A stretch of DNA of 32,730 nt from Clostridia bacterium (lineage in GTDB: Bacteria > Bacillota > Clostridia > Christensenellales > CAG-138): contig JAFWVQ010000011.1 in the NCBI GenBank assembly GCA_017523925.1, forward strand, positions 1 to 32,730, given 5' to 3'. This document shows, piece by piece, positions 15,199-23,709 of this stretch. The notes below the pieces were generated by a model. It saw nothing but the letters and a program-made list of their open reading frames with translations. It was not told the origin of the DNA and made no database searches. Both the position numbers and the translations under genes were made by a program. How positions within the stretch are numbered: position 1 is the stretch's first letter; every line of letters starts with the position of its first letter.

Positions 15199-18100
15199 AT
15201 GCACAAGGATGTGGATAAAGGATCAAGGGGAGGCTCTGCGCTGACGAAGGTGCTGATCGTGCTGCTTGCGCTCGTTCTGCTGGGCGGCGCGGCGTTCTTC
15301 CTTATTTGGTACGATCGCAACTACGGCTCGGGCAGAACGAATCCGCCGAGCCCCACCCCCGTCCCCGATCAGAGCGCAGACGCGAGCGCGGCACCCGCTC
15401 CCGCGACCGTGCCGCCCGCCGTGGAGAATCCGGACGGGCTCATCATCAGCGAGGTCAAGCGCGGCGACGACGGCTTTATCGAGGTTTTCAACAATTCCGA
15501 CAAGGCCGTCGATCTCGGCTCTTATTACCTTTCCGACGATTACACCAAAGCGGATAAATGGCGCTTCCCGCAGTATGAGATCGCTCCCGGCGGCTATGCC
15601 GTGGCGCTGCTTCAGGGCTCGGGCTTCATTGGCGATGCGCTTTACGGCGAGAACATCGATAGCGGCACCGTTTGCCCCATCTTCAACGCCACCTTCAAAA
15701 TCAGCTCCATCGAGAGCGGCGCATATCTGTTCACGCGCGGCGGCTATCTCGTTTCAAGCATGGAGCTTCCCGCGGATATGCCCGAGCCCGTTTGCGCTAT
15801 CCGCTATGGCACGGGCGTTGCCTACACCGGCATACCCACCCCGTGCAAGGCGAACGCCGAAAGCGCCGCCTTCAGCGATTTTTCCTGGCACAACATGGAT
15901 CAGAGCGATCCCATTCGCATAAACGAGGTTCTGATCGACAATCAGTTCGACCTTATCGACCACGACGGCGACCGTCCGGACTGGGTGGAGCTTTACAACG
16001 CATCGGCATCGCCCGTTTCGCTTCTCGGCTACTATCTTTCCGACAGCGCGGACAATCCCGCCAAATGGGCGCTTCCGGACATTACTCTCGGCGCGGGCGA
16101 ATACACCGTTATCCTGCTTTCGGGCAAGGACATGGTGGGCGATAGCGAGGTCCACGCCTCGTTCAAGCTCTCCCTGAGCGATGCGGGCATCTTCCTTTTC
16201 AACTACAACGGCATGCGCAAGGACGGCATAGCCTTCCCCGAGCAGCTCAATCCAAACGTTTCTATCGGCCGCGGCGAGGACGGCGGCATCCTCTACTACG
16301 CCAAGCCCACGCCCGGTGAAAAGAATACTACCGCCGGCTTTGCCGATCAGATGGGGGTTGGAGGCTTCAACCCCTCTTCTGTTTATATCAGCGAGGTCAG
16401 CGCGGTGGGCGCGCCCCGCAGCGGCGAGCTGGACTGGGTGGAGCTGCATAACCCCGCCGCCGAGGCGGTTTCCCTTGCGGGCTGGCACCTTTCGGACAGC
16501 GGAAACGACCTAAACAAGCACGATCTCTCCGCGCTCTCGATACCCGCTGGCGGCTATATCGCGATAAACTGCACCTCGAAGATCAACAAGGACTGGGCGA
16601 ATCCCGCTCATTTTTCGATCTCCCCCTCCGGTGAAACGCTGTATCTGACGAACGGCGAGGGCGGCGTGGTCGATTTTTTTGAAACGGGCGCGCTGCGCTA
16701 TGGGGTAACTAGCGGCAGAAGCGCAGGTTCGACCGGCGGCGAGCGCGTTTTCTTCACCACCGCCACCAAGGGCACGCGCAATTCGGATGCTGTTTATTCC
16801 TCCTACTCCCCCGTTCCCGTTATCTCCGATACCGAGCTTTACAGGACCGCTCCCTTCACGGTTTCGCTTTCCGTGAACGATGAGAACGCCGAGATACACT
16901 ACACGCTCGACGGCAGCAAGCCCACCGAGGCAAGCCCCGTTTATACTTCTCCGATAAGCATAAATTCAAACACCGTGCTTCGCGCCGCAAGCCTGGTTTC
17001 GGGTTCGCTCATCAGCGAGGATGCGACCGCGACCTATCTTTTCGAGCAGAGGCACACCCTGCCCGTGGTCACGCTCTGCATGGACAAAGGCGATTTTTCC
17101 GAGATGTACGCGATCGACAGCCCGTTCGTGCCGGTCGTGGAGCGCGAATGCCATATGCAGTTCTTTGAAACGGACGGCACGCTCGGGCTCGAGACCCACG
17201 CAGGCGTGCGCGTTTCGGGCGCTTCGACGAGGAAATATCCCCAGAAATCGCTTGGCCTCTACTTCCGCGCGGGCTACGGCCGCTCCGGCGTTTCCTACCC
17301 CTTCTTCGGCAGCGATTACTACACTAATTATTCGAGCCTCACGCTTCGAAACGCGGGTCAGGACTGGTCGAACGCGCGCATCCGCGATTCGTTTGCAAGC
17401 ACCGCCGTTCTCGACATGAATCTGGACGCATCGGCGGCGAGATTCTGCGTTGTTTACATAAACGGCGAATATTGGGGGCTGTACGATCTCAAGGAGAACA
17501 TGAACGAGGACTACCTTGAGACCCATTACGGCGTTGACCCCGACACGGCGAACATCATCAAGCGCAACACCGTTGAGCTCGAGGGCTCCAATGCGGACTT
17601 CCTGCGCGTTCGTGCCTACGCCGTGCAGAACGACACGGTCATCCCCATGACCGACGCGCGCTACGCCGAGTTCACCAAGTGGGTGGATGCGGAGAGCATA
17701 ATGGACTATCTTATCGCAAGGCAGTACCTGACGGACGCGGATATGTTCAACCAGAAGTATTGGCGCACCACGGACTACGCCGTGCGCTGGAGGGCCATCT
17801 TCTACGACTCCGACTTCGCGCTCACAAGCGCGATGGGCGACGTGCTGCACTGCTATTTCGACCCAAAGGGCGTTCCGAGCGCAAACGGCTCGCTGAGCCA
17901 GATGGACCTTTTCTGCGGGCTTGAGTCCAACGAAAAATGGCGGCACGACTTCCTCGTTCGCTACATCTACGTTTCAAAATACTATCTGAACAACGAGCGC
18001 CTTATCCCTCTGCTCGAGCGCATGGCGGCCGAGATCGAGCCCGAGCTCAGCAGGCAGATCGCGCGCTGGGGCCATCCGGTGAGCATGGAGCACTGGCGCA

Positions 18101-18255
18101 GCGAGATCGAAAAGCTGCGCAATAACCTGCTCGAGCGCCCGCAGTACTGCAAGCAGAACGTGATGTACGTTATGCATCTGAGCGAGGCGGACTGGGCCGC
18201 GCTTGAGGCCGAGGCGGACGCGATAAACGTCGCAAACGGCGGCGTATTCAAATAA
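15199..18255 (+). CDS. membrane-anchored protein with three lamin-tail domains and a CotH kinase domain
   Basis: The 1018-residue protein has a short cytoplasmic start, one transmembrane helix (about 17-37) and a Pro/Ala-rich stalk (46-75). Three lamin-tail domains follow (about 79-215, 237-375, 394-530). The second and third carry the DWVEL-(Y/H)-N signature and the first has FIEVFNNS. A chitobiase-C-like Ig module lies at about 537-615 (IHYTLDGSKPTEASPVY). A CotH domain lies at about 620-995, with GVRVSGASTRKYPQKSL, VYINGEYWGLYDLKENMN and FYDSDFAL. CotH proteins are atypical secreted kinases known from spore coats and from surface or cellulosomal proteins of Clostridia. An exported surface kinase tethered to the membrane is inferred. 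AAGGAG eight bases before the ATG fixes the start; a longer in-frame version lacks such support. There is no dockerin. A strong terminator follows. Confidence 0.88.
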   Translation: MHKDVDKGSRGGSALTKVLIVLLALVLLGGAAFFLIWYDRNYGSGRTNPPSPTPVPDQSADASAAPAPATVPPAVENPDGLIISEVKRGDDGFIEVFNNSDKAVDLGSYYLSDDYTKADKWRFPQYEIAPGGYAVALLQGSGFIGDALYGENIDSGTVCPIFNATFKISSIESGAYLFTRGGYLVSSMELPADMPEPVCAIRYGTGVAYTGIPTPCKANAESAAFSDFSWHNMDQSDPIRINEVLIDNQFDLIDHDGDRPDWVELYNASASPVSLLGYYLSDSADNPAKWALPDITLGAGEYTVILLSGKDMVGDSEVHASFKLSLSDAGIFLFNYNGMRKDGIAFPEQLNPNVSIGRGEDGGILYYAKPTPGEKNTTAGFADQMGVGGFNPSSVYISEVSAVGAPRSGELDWVELHNPAAEAVSLAGWHLSDSGNDLNKHDLSALSIPAGGYIAINCTSKINKDWANPAHFSISPSGETLYLTNGEGGVVDFFETGALRYGVTSGRSAGSTGGERVFFTTATKGTRNSDAVYSSYSPVPVISDTELYRTAPFTVSLSVNDENAEIHYTLDGSKPTEASPVYTSPISINSNTVLRAASLVSGSLISEDATATYLFEQRHTLPVVTLCMDKGDFSEMYAIDSPFVPVVERECHMQFFETDGTLGLETHAGVRVSGASTRKYPQKSLGLYFRAGYGRSGVSYPFFGSDYYTNYSSLTLRNAGQDWSNARIRDSFASTAVLDMNLDASAARFCVVYINGEYWGLYDLKENMNEDYLETHYGVDPDTANIIKRNTVELEGSNADFLRVRAYAVQNDTVIPMTDARYAEFTKWVDAESIMDYLIARQYLTDADMFNQKYWRTTDYAVRWRAIFYDSDFALTSAMGDVLHCYFDPKGVPSANGSLSQMDLFCGLESNEKWRHDFLVRYIYVSKYYLNNERLIPLLERMAAEIEPELSRQIARWGHPVSMEHWRSEIEKLRNNLLERPQYCKQNVMYVMHLSEADWAALEAEADAINVANGGVFK

Positions 18256-18270
18256 TCGAAAGAAATATAA

Positions 18271-18314
18271 TGCCGCAAACGGATGAAAAGTCCTTTGCGG
18301 CATATTGCTTTTTT
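18271..18314 (+). terminator. Rho-independent terminator after the CotH-type gene
   Basis: TGCCGCAAA (18271-18279) pairs with TTTGCGGCA (18294-18302), and a T6 run follows at 18309-18314. It lies about 15 bases after the stop codon. Its T-tract overlaps the -35 region of the trkA promoter. Confidence 0.85.
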
Positions 18315-18333
18315 GTAAAAAAAGTAATATAAT
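18305..18333 (+). promoter_or_regulatory. promoter of trkA-trkH
   Basis: TTGCTT (18305-18310) and TATAAT (18328-18333) are 17 bases apart. The -35 sits inside the tail of the preceding terminator. A second TATAAT (18346-18351) has no clear -35. Confidence 0.65.
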
Positions 18334-18397
18334 TCAATCGTTTTTTATAATGGAAGCTTTTTGGCTTCCCAAGGCTTGTATCAAGGAGCGATTCTTT

Positions 18398-19777
18398 ATG
18401 AATATCGTAGTTGTGGGCGCGGGCAAGGTCGGAAGGACCATTGCAAGAAAGCTGAGTCTCGAGGGGCATGACATCGTTGTGATCGATGAAAGCCGCGAGG
18501 TGCTCGACCGCGCCGCAAACGAGATGGACGCGATCTGCATGGAGGGCAACGGCGCCGACTACCGCGTGCAGCGCGAGGCCGGAGTGCAGGATGCGGACGT
18601 GCTGATCGCCGCCACCGCGCACGACGAGGTGAATATGCTCTGCTGCCTTATCGCGCATAAGCTCGGCGCATACCGCACCATCGCCCGCGTGCGCGACCCC
18701 GTGAACACCGCTCAGCTCAACTTCCTGCGCGAGGAGCTCGGCCTTTCGATGGCGGTCAACCCCGATCTGGCGGCGGCGGAGGAGATCTCGAGGATACTGC
18801 GCATACCGAGCGCGCTGAACGTGGAGACCTTCGCGAAGGGCAAGGTGGAGCTTGTTGGCATCCGTCTTGGCAGCGAAAACCCGCTCTGCGGGCTGTCCCT
18901 GCTCGATTTTTATAAGAAATTCCGCATAAAGGTGCTTATCTGCGCGATCCAGCGCGGCGAAAACTGCTATATCCCCAAGGGCGATTTCGTGCTCGAAGCG
19001 GGCGACAAGCTGCATATCACGGCCGCGCCCGAGGAGCTTGCGAAATTCCTGCGCACGGTCTATCCCGAGAAGCAGAAGAAGATCCGCAACGTCATGGTCT
19101 GCGGCGGCAGCAGGATCGCGTACTACCTCACGCACGAGGTCGAGAAGGCGGGCATACAGGTCAAGATCATCGAAAACAACCCCGAACGCGCCGCTTTTCT
19201 GAGCGAGGAGCTCAAGAGCGCATTCGTCATCTTCGGCGACAACACCGACCACGACCTGCTGATGGAGGAGGGTCTCGACAGCGCGGACGCATTCATCGCG
19301 CTCACGGGCATGGACGAAACGAACCTCATCAGCGGCATATCCGCCAAGCTTCAGGGCGCGGGAACGGTCATAGTTAAGGTAAACAACGATAATCTGACCA
19401 CCGTGCTGCCCGAGGGCGCGATCGACACCGTGATCTCGCCCAAGCAGATCACCGCAAACAAGATCCTGACCTTCGTTCGCGCGATGAGCTGCAGCCCGGA
19501 CGAGAGCAGCGTTGAGACCGTGCACGAGCTTGTGGGCGGGCGCATAGAGGCGCTTGAATTCGTTGCGCGGGGCAATCATCCGATGTACGGCATGCCCCTT
19601 CGGGAGCTGAACCGCTACCTGCACAGCGAGCTGCTGATCGCCTGCATCGTGCGCTCCGGAAAAACGATCATCCCCGGCGGCGACGACTGCATCCGAAGCG
19701 GCGACAGCGTGATAATCGTAACGAAGAAAAAGATGTTCAACGACCTCACCGGCATCCTGACCGGCCCCATCCACTGA
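18398..19777 (+). CDS. trkA: TrkA potassium-uptake regulatory subunit
   Basis: The 459-residue protein has two tandem RCK units. The first starts with a Rossmann motif VVVGAGKVGRTIARKL (residues 4-19) and VVID. The second starts with VMVCGGSRIAYYLTHEVEKAG at about 232. Each is followed by an RCK_C domain, with EGDKL/AGDKLHITA and SGDSVIIV ends. TrkA forms the cytoplasmic nucleotide-binding ring that gates TrkH. The ATG is chosen because AAGGAG lies nine bases upstream; the open frame extends 31 residues further without support. The second nucleotide motif (GGSRIA) departs from GxGxxG, which is common in the second RCK of TrkA. It is followed by trkH after 94 bases, giving a typical Trk operon. 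Confidence 0.95.
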   Translation: MNIVVVGAGKVGRTIARKLSLEGHDIVVIDESREVLDRAANEMDAICMEGNGADYRVQREAGVQDADVLIAATAHDEVNMLCCLIAHKLGAYRTIARVRDPVNTAQLNFLREELGLSMAVNPDLAAAEEISRILRIPSALNVETFAKGKVELVGIRLGSENPLCGLSLLDFYKKFRIKVLICAIQRGENCYIPKGDFVLEAGDKLHITAAPEELAKFLRTVYPEKQKKIRNVMVCGGSRIAYYLTHEVEKAGIQVKIIENNPERAAFLSEELKSAFVIFGDNTDHDLLMEEGLDSADAFIALTGMDETNLISGISAKLQGAGTVIVKVNNDNLTTVLPEGAIDTVISPKQITANKILTFVRAMSCSPDESSVETVHELVGGRIEALEFVARGNHPMYGMPLRELNRYLHSELLIACIVRSGKTIIPGGDDCIRSGDSVIIVTKKKMFNDLTGILTGPIH

Positions 19778-19871
19778 GCTTTTCTTCCGCAGAGCGGAGC
19801 GGAGGAAGAACGCAGAGGAAGAGCGCGGCAGCGGCTTTACTCTATCGAAATTCTAAGCGGGAGCGCTTGAT

Positions 19872-21323
19872 TTGAATTATAAAATGGTTTTCAATATGCT
19901 GGGAAAGATACTTCTCAGCATGGCGGCCCTGATGGTGAGCTGCATCCTCATCTCCCTCTTCACCGGAGGGAAGGATCTCGTTGCGCTCGTTGTTTCGGAC
20001 GCGATAATAGTCGTGATCGGCGTGGGTCTTCTTATGATCCGCCCCACCAAAACCTCCTTTTACGCGAAGGAAGGCTTCGTTGTGGTCGCCCTGTCGTGGC
20101 TTATGATGTCCCTGCTCGGCGCGCTGCCCTTCCTCTTCGGCGGCGTTTTCACGAACTATATCGACGCGGTGTTTGAAACCGCATCGGGCTTCACCACCAC
20201 CGGCGCCACGGTCTGCGAGGCGATAAGCGCCATCCCGCACGGCATCGGCTTCTGGCGCTGCCTCATCATCTTCGTGGGCGGCATGGGCGTGCTCGTTTTC
20301 GTTATGGCGGTGCTTCCGCTCTCCAAGGAGCGCTCTATGCACATCATGCGCGCCGAGGTGCCGGGGCCGAGCGTGAGCAAGCTGGTTGCAAAGGCGAAGG
20401 ATTCGGCGCTGATACTGTACGCGATCTATTTCGTTTTAATGATAATCGAGGCTCTGCTGCTTCTGCTCGGCGGCATGAGCCCCTATGCCGCCTTCACCAC
20501 CGCGATGAGCACGGCAGGCACCGGCGGCTTCATGGTGCTGGACGCGGGCTTCATAGGGCAATCCCTCTATCTGCAGATCGTGGCGGGCGTTTTCATGATG
20601 CTCTTCGCGCTGAACTTCAACCTGTATTTCTATATCCTGCTTAAAAAGATCGGCGTTGCCTTCAAAAACGAGGAGCTTTGGTGGTTCCTCGGCATATACG
20701 CCGCGGCGGTCACCGTGCTGACGCTGAACACGCGCTCGCTCTTCCCGAGCCTCGGCGAAGCGCTGCACCATTCGGCGTTCAACGCGGCCTCCATTTACAG
20801 CACGACGGGCTTCGCCTCCGCGGATTTCGACAAGTGGCCAACGCTTTCCAAGGCCATACTGCTGCTGCTTATGCTCTGCGGCGGCTGCGCGGGCTCCACT
20901 GCGGGCGGCATCAAGACCTCGCGCGTTATGATCCTCGTCAAGAACGGCTGGAACGAGCTTCGCAGGCTCGCGCATCCCAAGTACGTTCACACCCTGCGCA
21001 TCGACAACAAGCCCGTTGCCGAGCCCGTGGTGCGCTCGGTGCTGGTCTATTTCTCCGCCATCATCGCGCTGACCTTCGTTTCGATACTGCTCGTTTCGAT
21101 AAACGGATACAGCCTTGAGACCAGCATCTCATCCGTATTCGCCTGCATTTTCAACGTCGGCCCCGGCTTCGGCGCGATCGGCCCCGTTGAGAACTTCGCT
21201 CATATGAGCTATCTTAGCAAGATCGTGCTCGCGCTGGACATGCTGATCGGCCGCCTCGAGGTTTGGCCGATGCTGCTGCTCTTCACTCCGAGCACCTGGA
21301 GAAACAGGGCGGCGTTCAGATGA
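19872..21323 (+). CDS. trkH: TrkH-family potassium channel subunit
   Basis: The 483-residue multi-spanning membrane protein has four selectivity-filter-like loops: GFTTTGATV, STAGTGGFMV, IYSTTGFAS and NVGPGFGAIGP. It also has GCAGSTAGGIKTSR before the late helices and the ending GRLEVWPMLLLFTPSTWR, all TrkH/KtrB hallmarks. With TrkA it mediates potassium uptake across the cytoplasmic membrane. The most likely start is TTG at 19872, eight bases after GGGAG. The next in-frame ATG, four codons later, is too far from it. Trk systems in Bacillota are often controlled by c-di-AMP, but no such element is visible here. Confidence 0.95.
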   Translation: MNYKMVFNMLGKILLSMAALMVSCILISLFTGGKDLVALVVSDAIIVVIGVGLLMIRPTKTSFYAKEGFVVVALSWLMMSLLGALPFLFGGVFTNYIDAVFETASGFTTTGATVCEAISAIPHGIGFWRCLIIFVGGMGVLVFVMAVLPLSKERSMHIMRAEVPGPSVSKLVAKAKDSALILYAIYFVLMIIEALLLLLGGMSPYAAFTTAMSTAGTGGFMVLDAGFIGQSLYLQIVAGVFMMLFALNFNLYFYILLKKIGVAFKNEELWWFLGIYAAAVTVLTLNTRSLFPSLGEALHHSAFNAASIYSTTGFASADFDKWPTLSKAILLLLMLCGGCAGSTAGGIKTSRVMILVKNGWNELRRLAHPKYVHTLRIDNKPVAEPVVRSVLVYFSAIIALTFVSILLVSINGYSLETSISSVFACIFNVGPGFGAIGPVENFAHMSYLSKIVLALDMLIGRLEVWPMLLLFTPSTWRNRAAFR

Positions 21324-21378
21324 TTTACTGCGTGCCCGTTACGCTTTATGGCATTTTTAACCTATTGTGTTAAAAAGA

Positions 21379-21407
21379 TTGACTTTTCGCACCTCATTGC
21401 ATATAAT
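21379..21407 (+). promoter_or_regulatory. strong promoter of the toxin-antitoxin pair
   Basis: TTGACT (21379-21384) and TATAAT (21402-21407) are 17 bases apart, followed closely by AAAGGAGG. This is one of the best sigma-A promoters in the window. The predicted leader is under 20 nt. Confidence 0.85.
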
Positions 21408-21425
21408 ATAGGCAAAGGAGGTGCG
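21388..21425. promoter_or_regulatory. palindrome over the toxin-antitoxin promoter, probable operator
   Basis: CGCACCTC (21388-21395) and GAGGTGCG (21418-21425) form a perfect 8-bp inverted repeat, centres 30 bases apart, which brackets the -10 box. The right arm overlaps the ribosome binding site. The left arm lies upstream of the likely transcription start, so a DNA operator is likelier than an RNA hairpin. Autorepression by a RelB-type antitoxin complex would fit. Confidence 0.6.
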
Positions 21426-21431
21426 TTTTTT

Positions 21432-21731
21432 ATGGCACAATCTACCTTCAGCGTCCGTATGGATGAAGCTCTGAAAGAAGAATTCGACTGTTTATGCCGC
21501 GACTTCGGCATGAACGCCTCAACCGCTATAAATATCTTCGCTCGCGCCGTCGTCAGGGAGCGCAGGATCCCCTTCGAGATCGCCGCATCGGATGCAAGCG
21601 TCACAAGATCGAGCGCTCTTGAAGCATTCTATGCCCTTCGCAAGCAGGCAAAGGCAAACGGAGCCGGCGATATGCCGCTTGCTGAAATAAATGCGGAGAT
21701 AGCGCTTGCACGCAAGGAGTCCGATGCATGA
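21432..21731 (+). CDS. RelB/DinJ-family antitoxin
   Basis: The 99-residue protein begins with a ribbon-helix-helix strand and helix (STFSVRMDEALKEEFDCLCRDFGMNASTAINIFARAVV), which is the RelB/DinJ signature, followed by RRIPFEI. The C-terminal part (about 60-99) is helical and charged and should wrap the toxin. The ATG has AAAGGAGGTG upstream. It overlaps the PIN gene by four bases (ATGA), a typical coupled toxin-antitoxin arrangement. The pair has its own strong promoter and palindrome. RelB-type antitoxins classically pair with RelE/YafQ RNases, so pairing with a PIN protein is a mix-and-match combination. Confidence 0.88.
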   Translation: MAQSTFSVRMDEALKEEFDCLCRDFGMNASTAINIFARAVVRERRIPFEIAASDASVTRSSALEAFYALRKQAKANGAGDMPLAEINAEIALARKESDA

Positions 21732-22153
21732 GCCTGTTTGCTGCAATCGACACAAACGTTCTGGTTTCTGCTTTGCTGTCAAGCAGTGACGATGCGGCAA
21801 CCGTGCAGGTCGTTCGCTTGCTGCTCACGGGCGAGCTTACTCCGGTTTACAGCGAACCGATGATGAAGGAGTACCGAGAGGTGCTGTTAAGAAAAAAGTT
21901 CGGCTTTTCCGTTGAGCTTGTTGATCTTCTTCTTTCCTCCATCGAGCGGTTCGGCGTTTATGCGGAGCCCGCGCCGTCGGGCATCGTTCTTCCCGATTTA
22001 AAGGATCTGCCTTTCTACGAGGTCGTTCTTGAAAAGCGCGATGTTGGGGCTTATCTTGTTACCGGCAATATCAAGCACTTCCCCAAACAACCGTTTGTGG
22101 TAACGCCAAGGGAAATGCTCGAGATCGTGCGGGAGAGCTTGATAAAACGGTAA
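21728..22153 (+). CDS. PIN-domain toxin (probable ribonuclease)
   Basis: The 141-residue protein belongs to the PIN family of putative toxins (PIN_3/COG1569 type). It shows AIDTNVLVSALL with D8, EPMMKEYREVLLRKKF with E48, and PDLKDLPFYEV with D90 and D93. The final motif is LVTGNIKHFP, where Asn replaces the fourth acidic residue of many PIN proteins. This is seen in this subgroup and leaves three or four acidic ligands. PIN toxins are magnesium-dependent RNases held inactive by the partner antitoxin. Translation is coupled to the antitoxin by an ATGA overlap. A hairpin and heptamer tract begin right after the stop codon. Confidence 0.88.
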   Translation: MSLFAAIDTNVLVSALLSSSDDAATVQVVRLLLTGELTPVYSEPMMKEYREVLLRKKFGFSVELVDLLLSSIERFGVYAEPAPSGIVLPDLKDLPFYEVVLEKRDVGAYLVTGNIKHFPKQPFVVTPREMLEIVRESLIKR

Positions 22154-22214
22154 GAAATTCCACGAGGAATTTCAACCTTAACTATTCACTATTCATTATT
22201 CACTATTCACTATT
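22154..22214 (+). repeat. hairpin plus heptamer tract (copy B)
   Basis: GAAATTCC-ACGA-GGAATTTC (22154-22173) starts at the base after the PIN stop codon. It is followed by AACCTTA and five ACTATTC/ATTATTC-type heptamers (22174-22214). The hairpin lacks a T-run, so it is not a classical terminator. The same tract follows different hairpins at 24461 and 28601. Confidence 0.85.
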
Positions 22215-22264
22215 TGCTATTATCCGCCGTCATCCACCATCTCTCCAAAGGGGGTTAACAAAAC

Positions 22265-23707
22265 ATGAAAGTTATGCTTATCGCGAGCGAATGCGCTCCG
22301 TTTATCAAAACCGGCGGCCTTGCGGACGTTGTGGGCGCTCTGCCCGCCGCGCTCAAAAAGCAGGGCGCGGAGGTGAGCGTGCTCATCCCCAAGTACAGCC
22401 GCATTGCGGACGAGTACAAGAGCCGCATGACCCACGTTGCCGATTTCCACGTCAACCTCGGCTGGCGCAGCCAGTACGTCGGCATCGAGCTGATCGAGCA
22501 GGACGGCGTGAAGTGGTATTTTATCGATAACGAATACTATTTCAAGCAGGATTACGTCTATTGCGAAGGCGATTTCGAGGCGGAAAGGTTTTGCTTCTTC
22601 TGCCGCGCCGCGCTCGAGATGATGCTGATGCTGCACCTCGTTCCGGATATCATCCATCTGAACGATTGGCAGACCGGCCTGATCGCGCTGCTTTTGAACG
22701 AGCAGTACCGCGTTTGCCCCGAGTTTGCGCACGTCAAGACCGTTTTCACGATCCACAACCTGCGCTACCAGGGGCTGATGAGCCCGCAGTTCGCAAACGA
22801 GCTGCTCTCGATCGGCCAGCACGGGCTCTCGAAGATCGAATACTACTCCCATATCAACGCGATGAAGGCGGGCATTGTGTATGCGGACACCGTGACCACC
22901 GTCAGCCCGACCTATGCTTGGGAGATCACCACTCCGATGTACGGCGAAACGCTGGACGGGCTGCTTGCAAGCCGCGCCGACGGCATCACAGGCATCTTGA
23001 ACGGCATCGACCGCAAGAGCTACAACCCGTGGACGGACAAGGCGCTTTGCTGCCGCTATTCCAAAAATTCCTTTTCGGGCAAATATAAATGCAAGGCTGC
23101 GCTTCAAAAGGAGCTTGGGCTGAATGAGGACCCGTTTGTGCCGGTTGCGGCCGTTATCTCGCGCCTTACGAACCAGAAGGGGCTCGACCTCGTGCTCTCG
23201 GTGCTGCCCGGGCTTCTGGATATGGGCATGCAGATCGTGGTGCTCGGCATGGGCGACCGCTCGCTCGAGGACCGCTTCGGCTTCCTTGCGGGCTCCGACT
23301 ACGGCAGGGGGCGTATCGCTTTCCGCTGCGAGATGAACGACGGCCTTGCGCGAAGGATCTACGCCGGCTCGGATATGTTCCTTATGCCATCGGCGTTCGA
23401 GCCCTGCGGCCTTTCGCAGATGATCGCGCTGCGCTACGGCTGCGTGCCGATCGTGCGCGAAACGGGCGGACTTGCTGATTCCGTTCAGCCGTACAATAAA
23501 TTCACCGACGAGGGCAACGGCTTCTCCTTCCACAACTACTCCGCAAACGAGCTCTACGAGGCCTGCAAGACCGCCGTGGAGCTGTATCGAAACGATAACG
23601 AGGCGTGGAAGCGCCTTGCCGCAAGGGCGATGGATACCGACCTCGGCTGGGACGAGAGCGCGAAGAAGTATCTGGAGCTTTATCATAGGATAGACGAAAG
23701 GTATTGA
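22265..23707 (+). CDS. glgA: glycogen/starch synthase (ADP-glucose, GT5)
   Basis: The 480-residue protein is a complete GT5 glycogen synthase. KTGGL (15-19) binds the sugar nucleotide, the N-terminal region is MLIASECAPFIKTGG, the middle has HLNDWQTGLI and FTIHNLRYQG, and the C-terminal domain has SRLTNQKGLDLV and PSAFEPCGLSQMIALRYGCVPIVRETGGL. It transfers glucose from ADP-glucose to growing alpha-1,4-glucan. The ATG has AAAGGGGG upstream. Other glg genes are not adjacent, so the usual cluster is split in this genome. The next gene starts three bases after the stop, so the two are co-transcribed. Confidence 0.96.
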   Translation: MKVMLIASECAPFIKTGGLADVVGALPAALKKQGAEVSVLIPKYSRIADEYKSRMTHVADFHVNLGWRSQYVGIELIEQDGVKWYFIDNEYYFKQDYVYCEGDFEAERFCFFCRAALEMMLMLHLVPDIIHLNDWQTGLIALLLNEQYRVCPEFAHVKTVFTIHNLRYQGLMSPQFANELLSIGQHGLSKIEYYSHINAMKAGIVYADTVTTVSPTYAWEITTPMYGETLDGLLASRADGITGILNGIDRKSYNPWTDKALCCRYSKNSFSGKYKCKAALQKELGLNEDPFVPVAAVISRLTNQKGLDLVLSVLPGLLDMGMQIVVLGMGDRSLEDRFGFLAGSDYGRGRIAFRCEMNDGLARRIYAGSDMFLMPSAFEPCGLSQMIALRYGCVPIVRETGGLADSVQPYNKFTDEGNGFSFHNYSANELYEACKTAVELYRNDNEAWKRLAARAMDTDLGWDESAKKYLELYHRIDERY

Positions 23708-23709
23708 GG

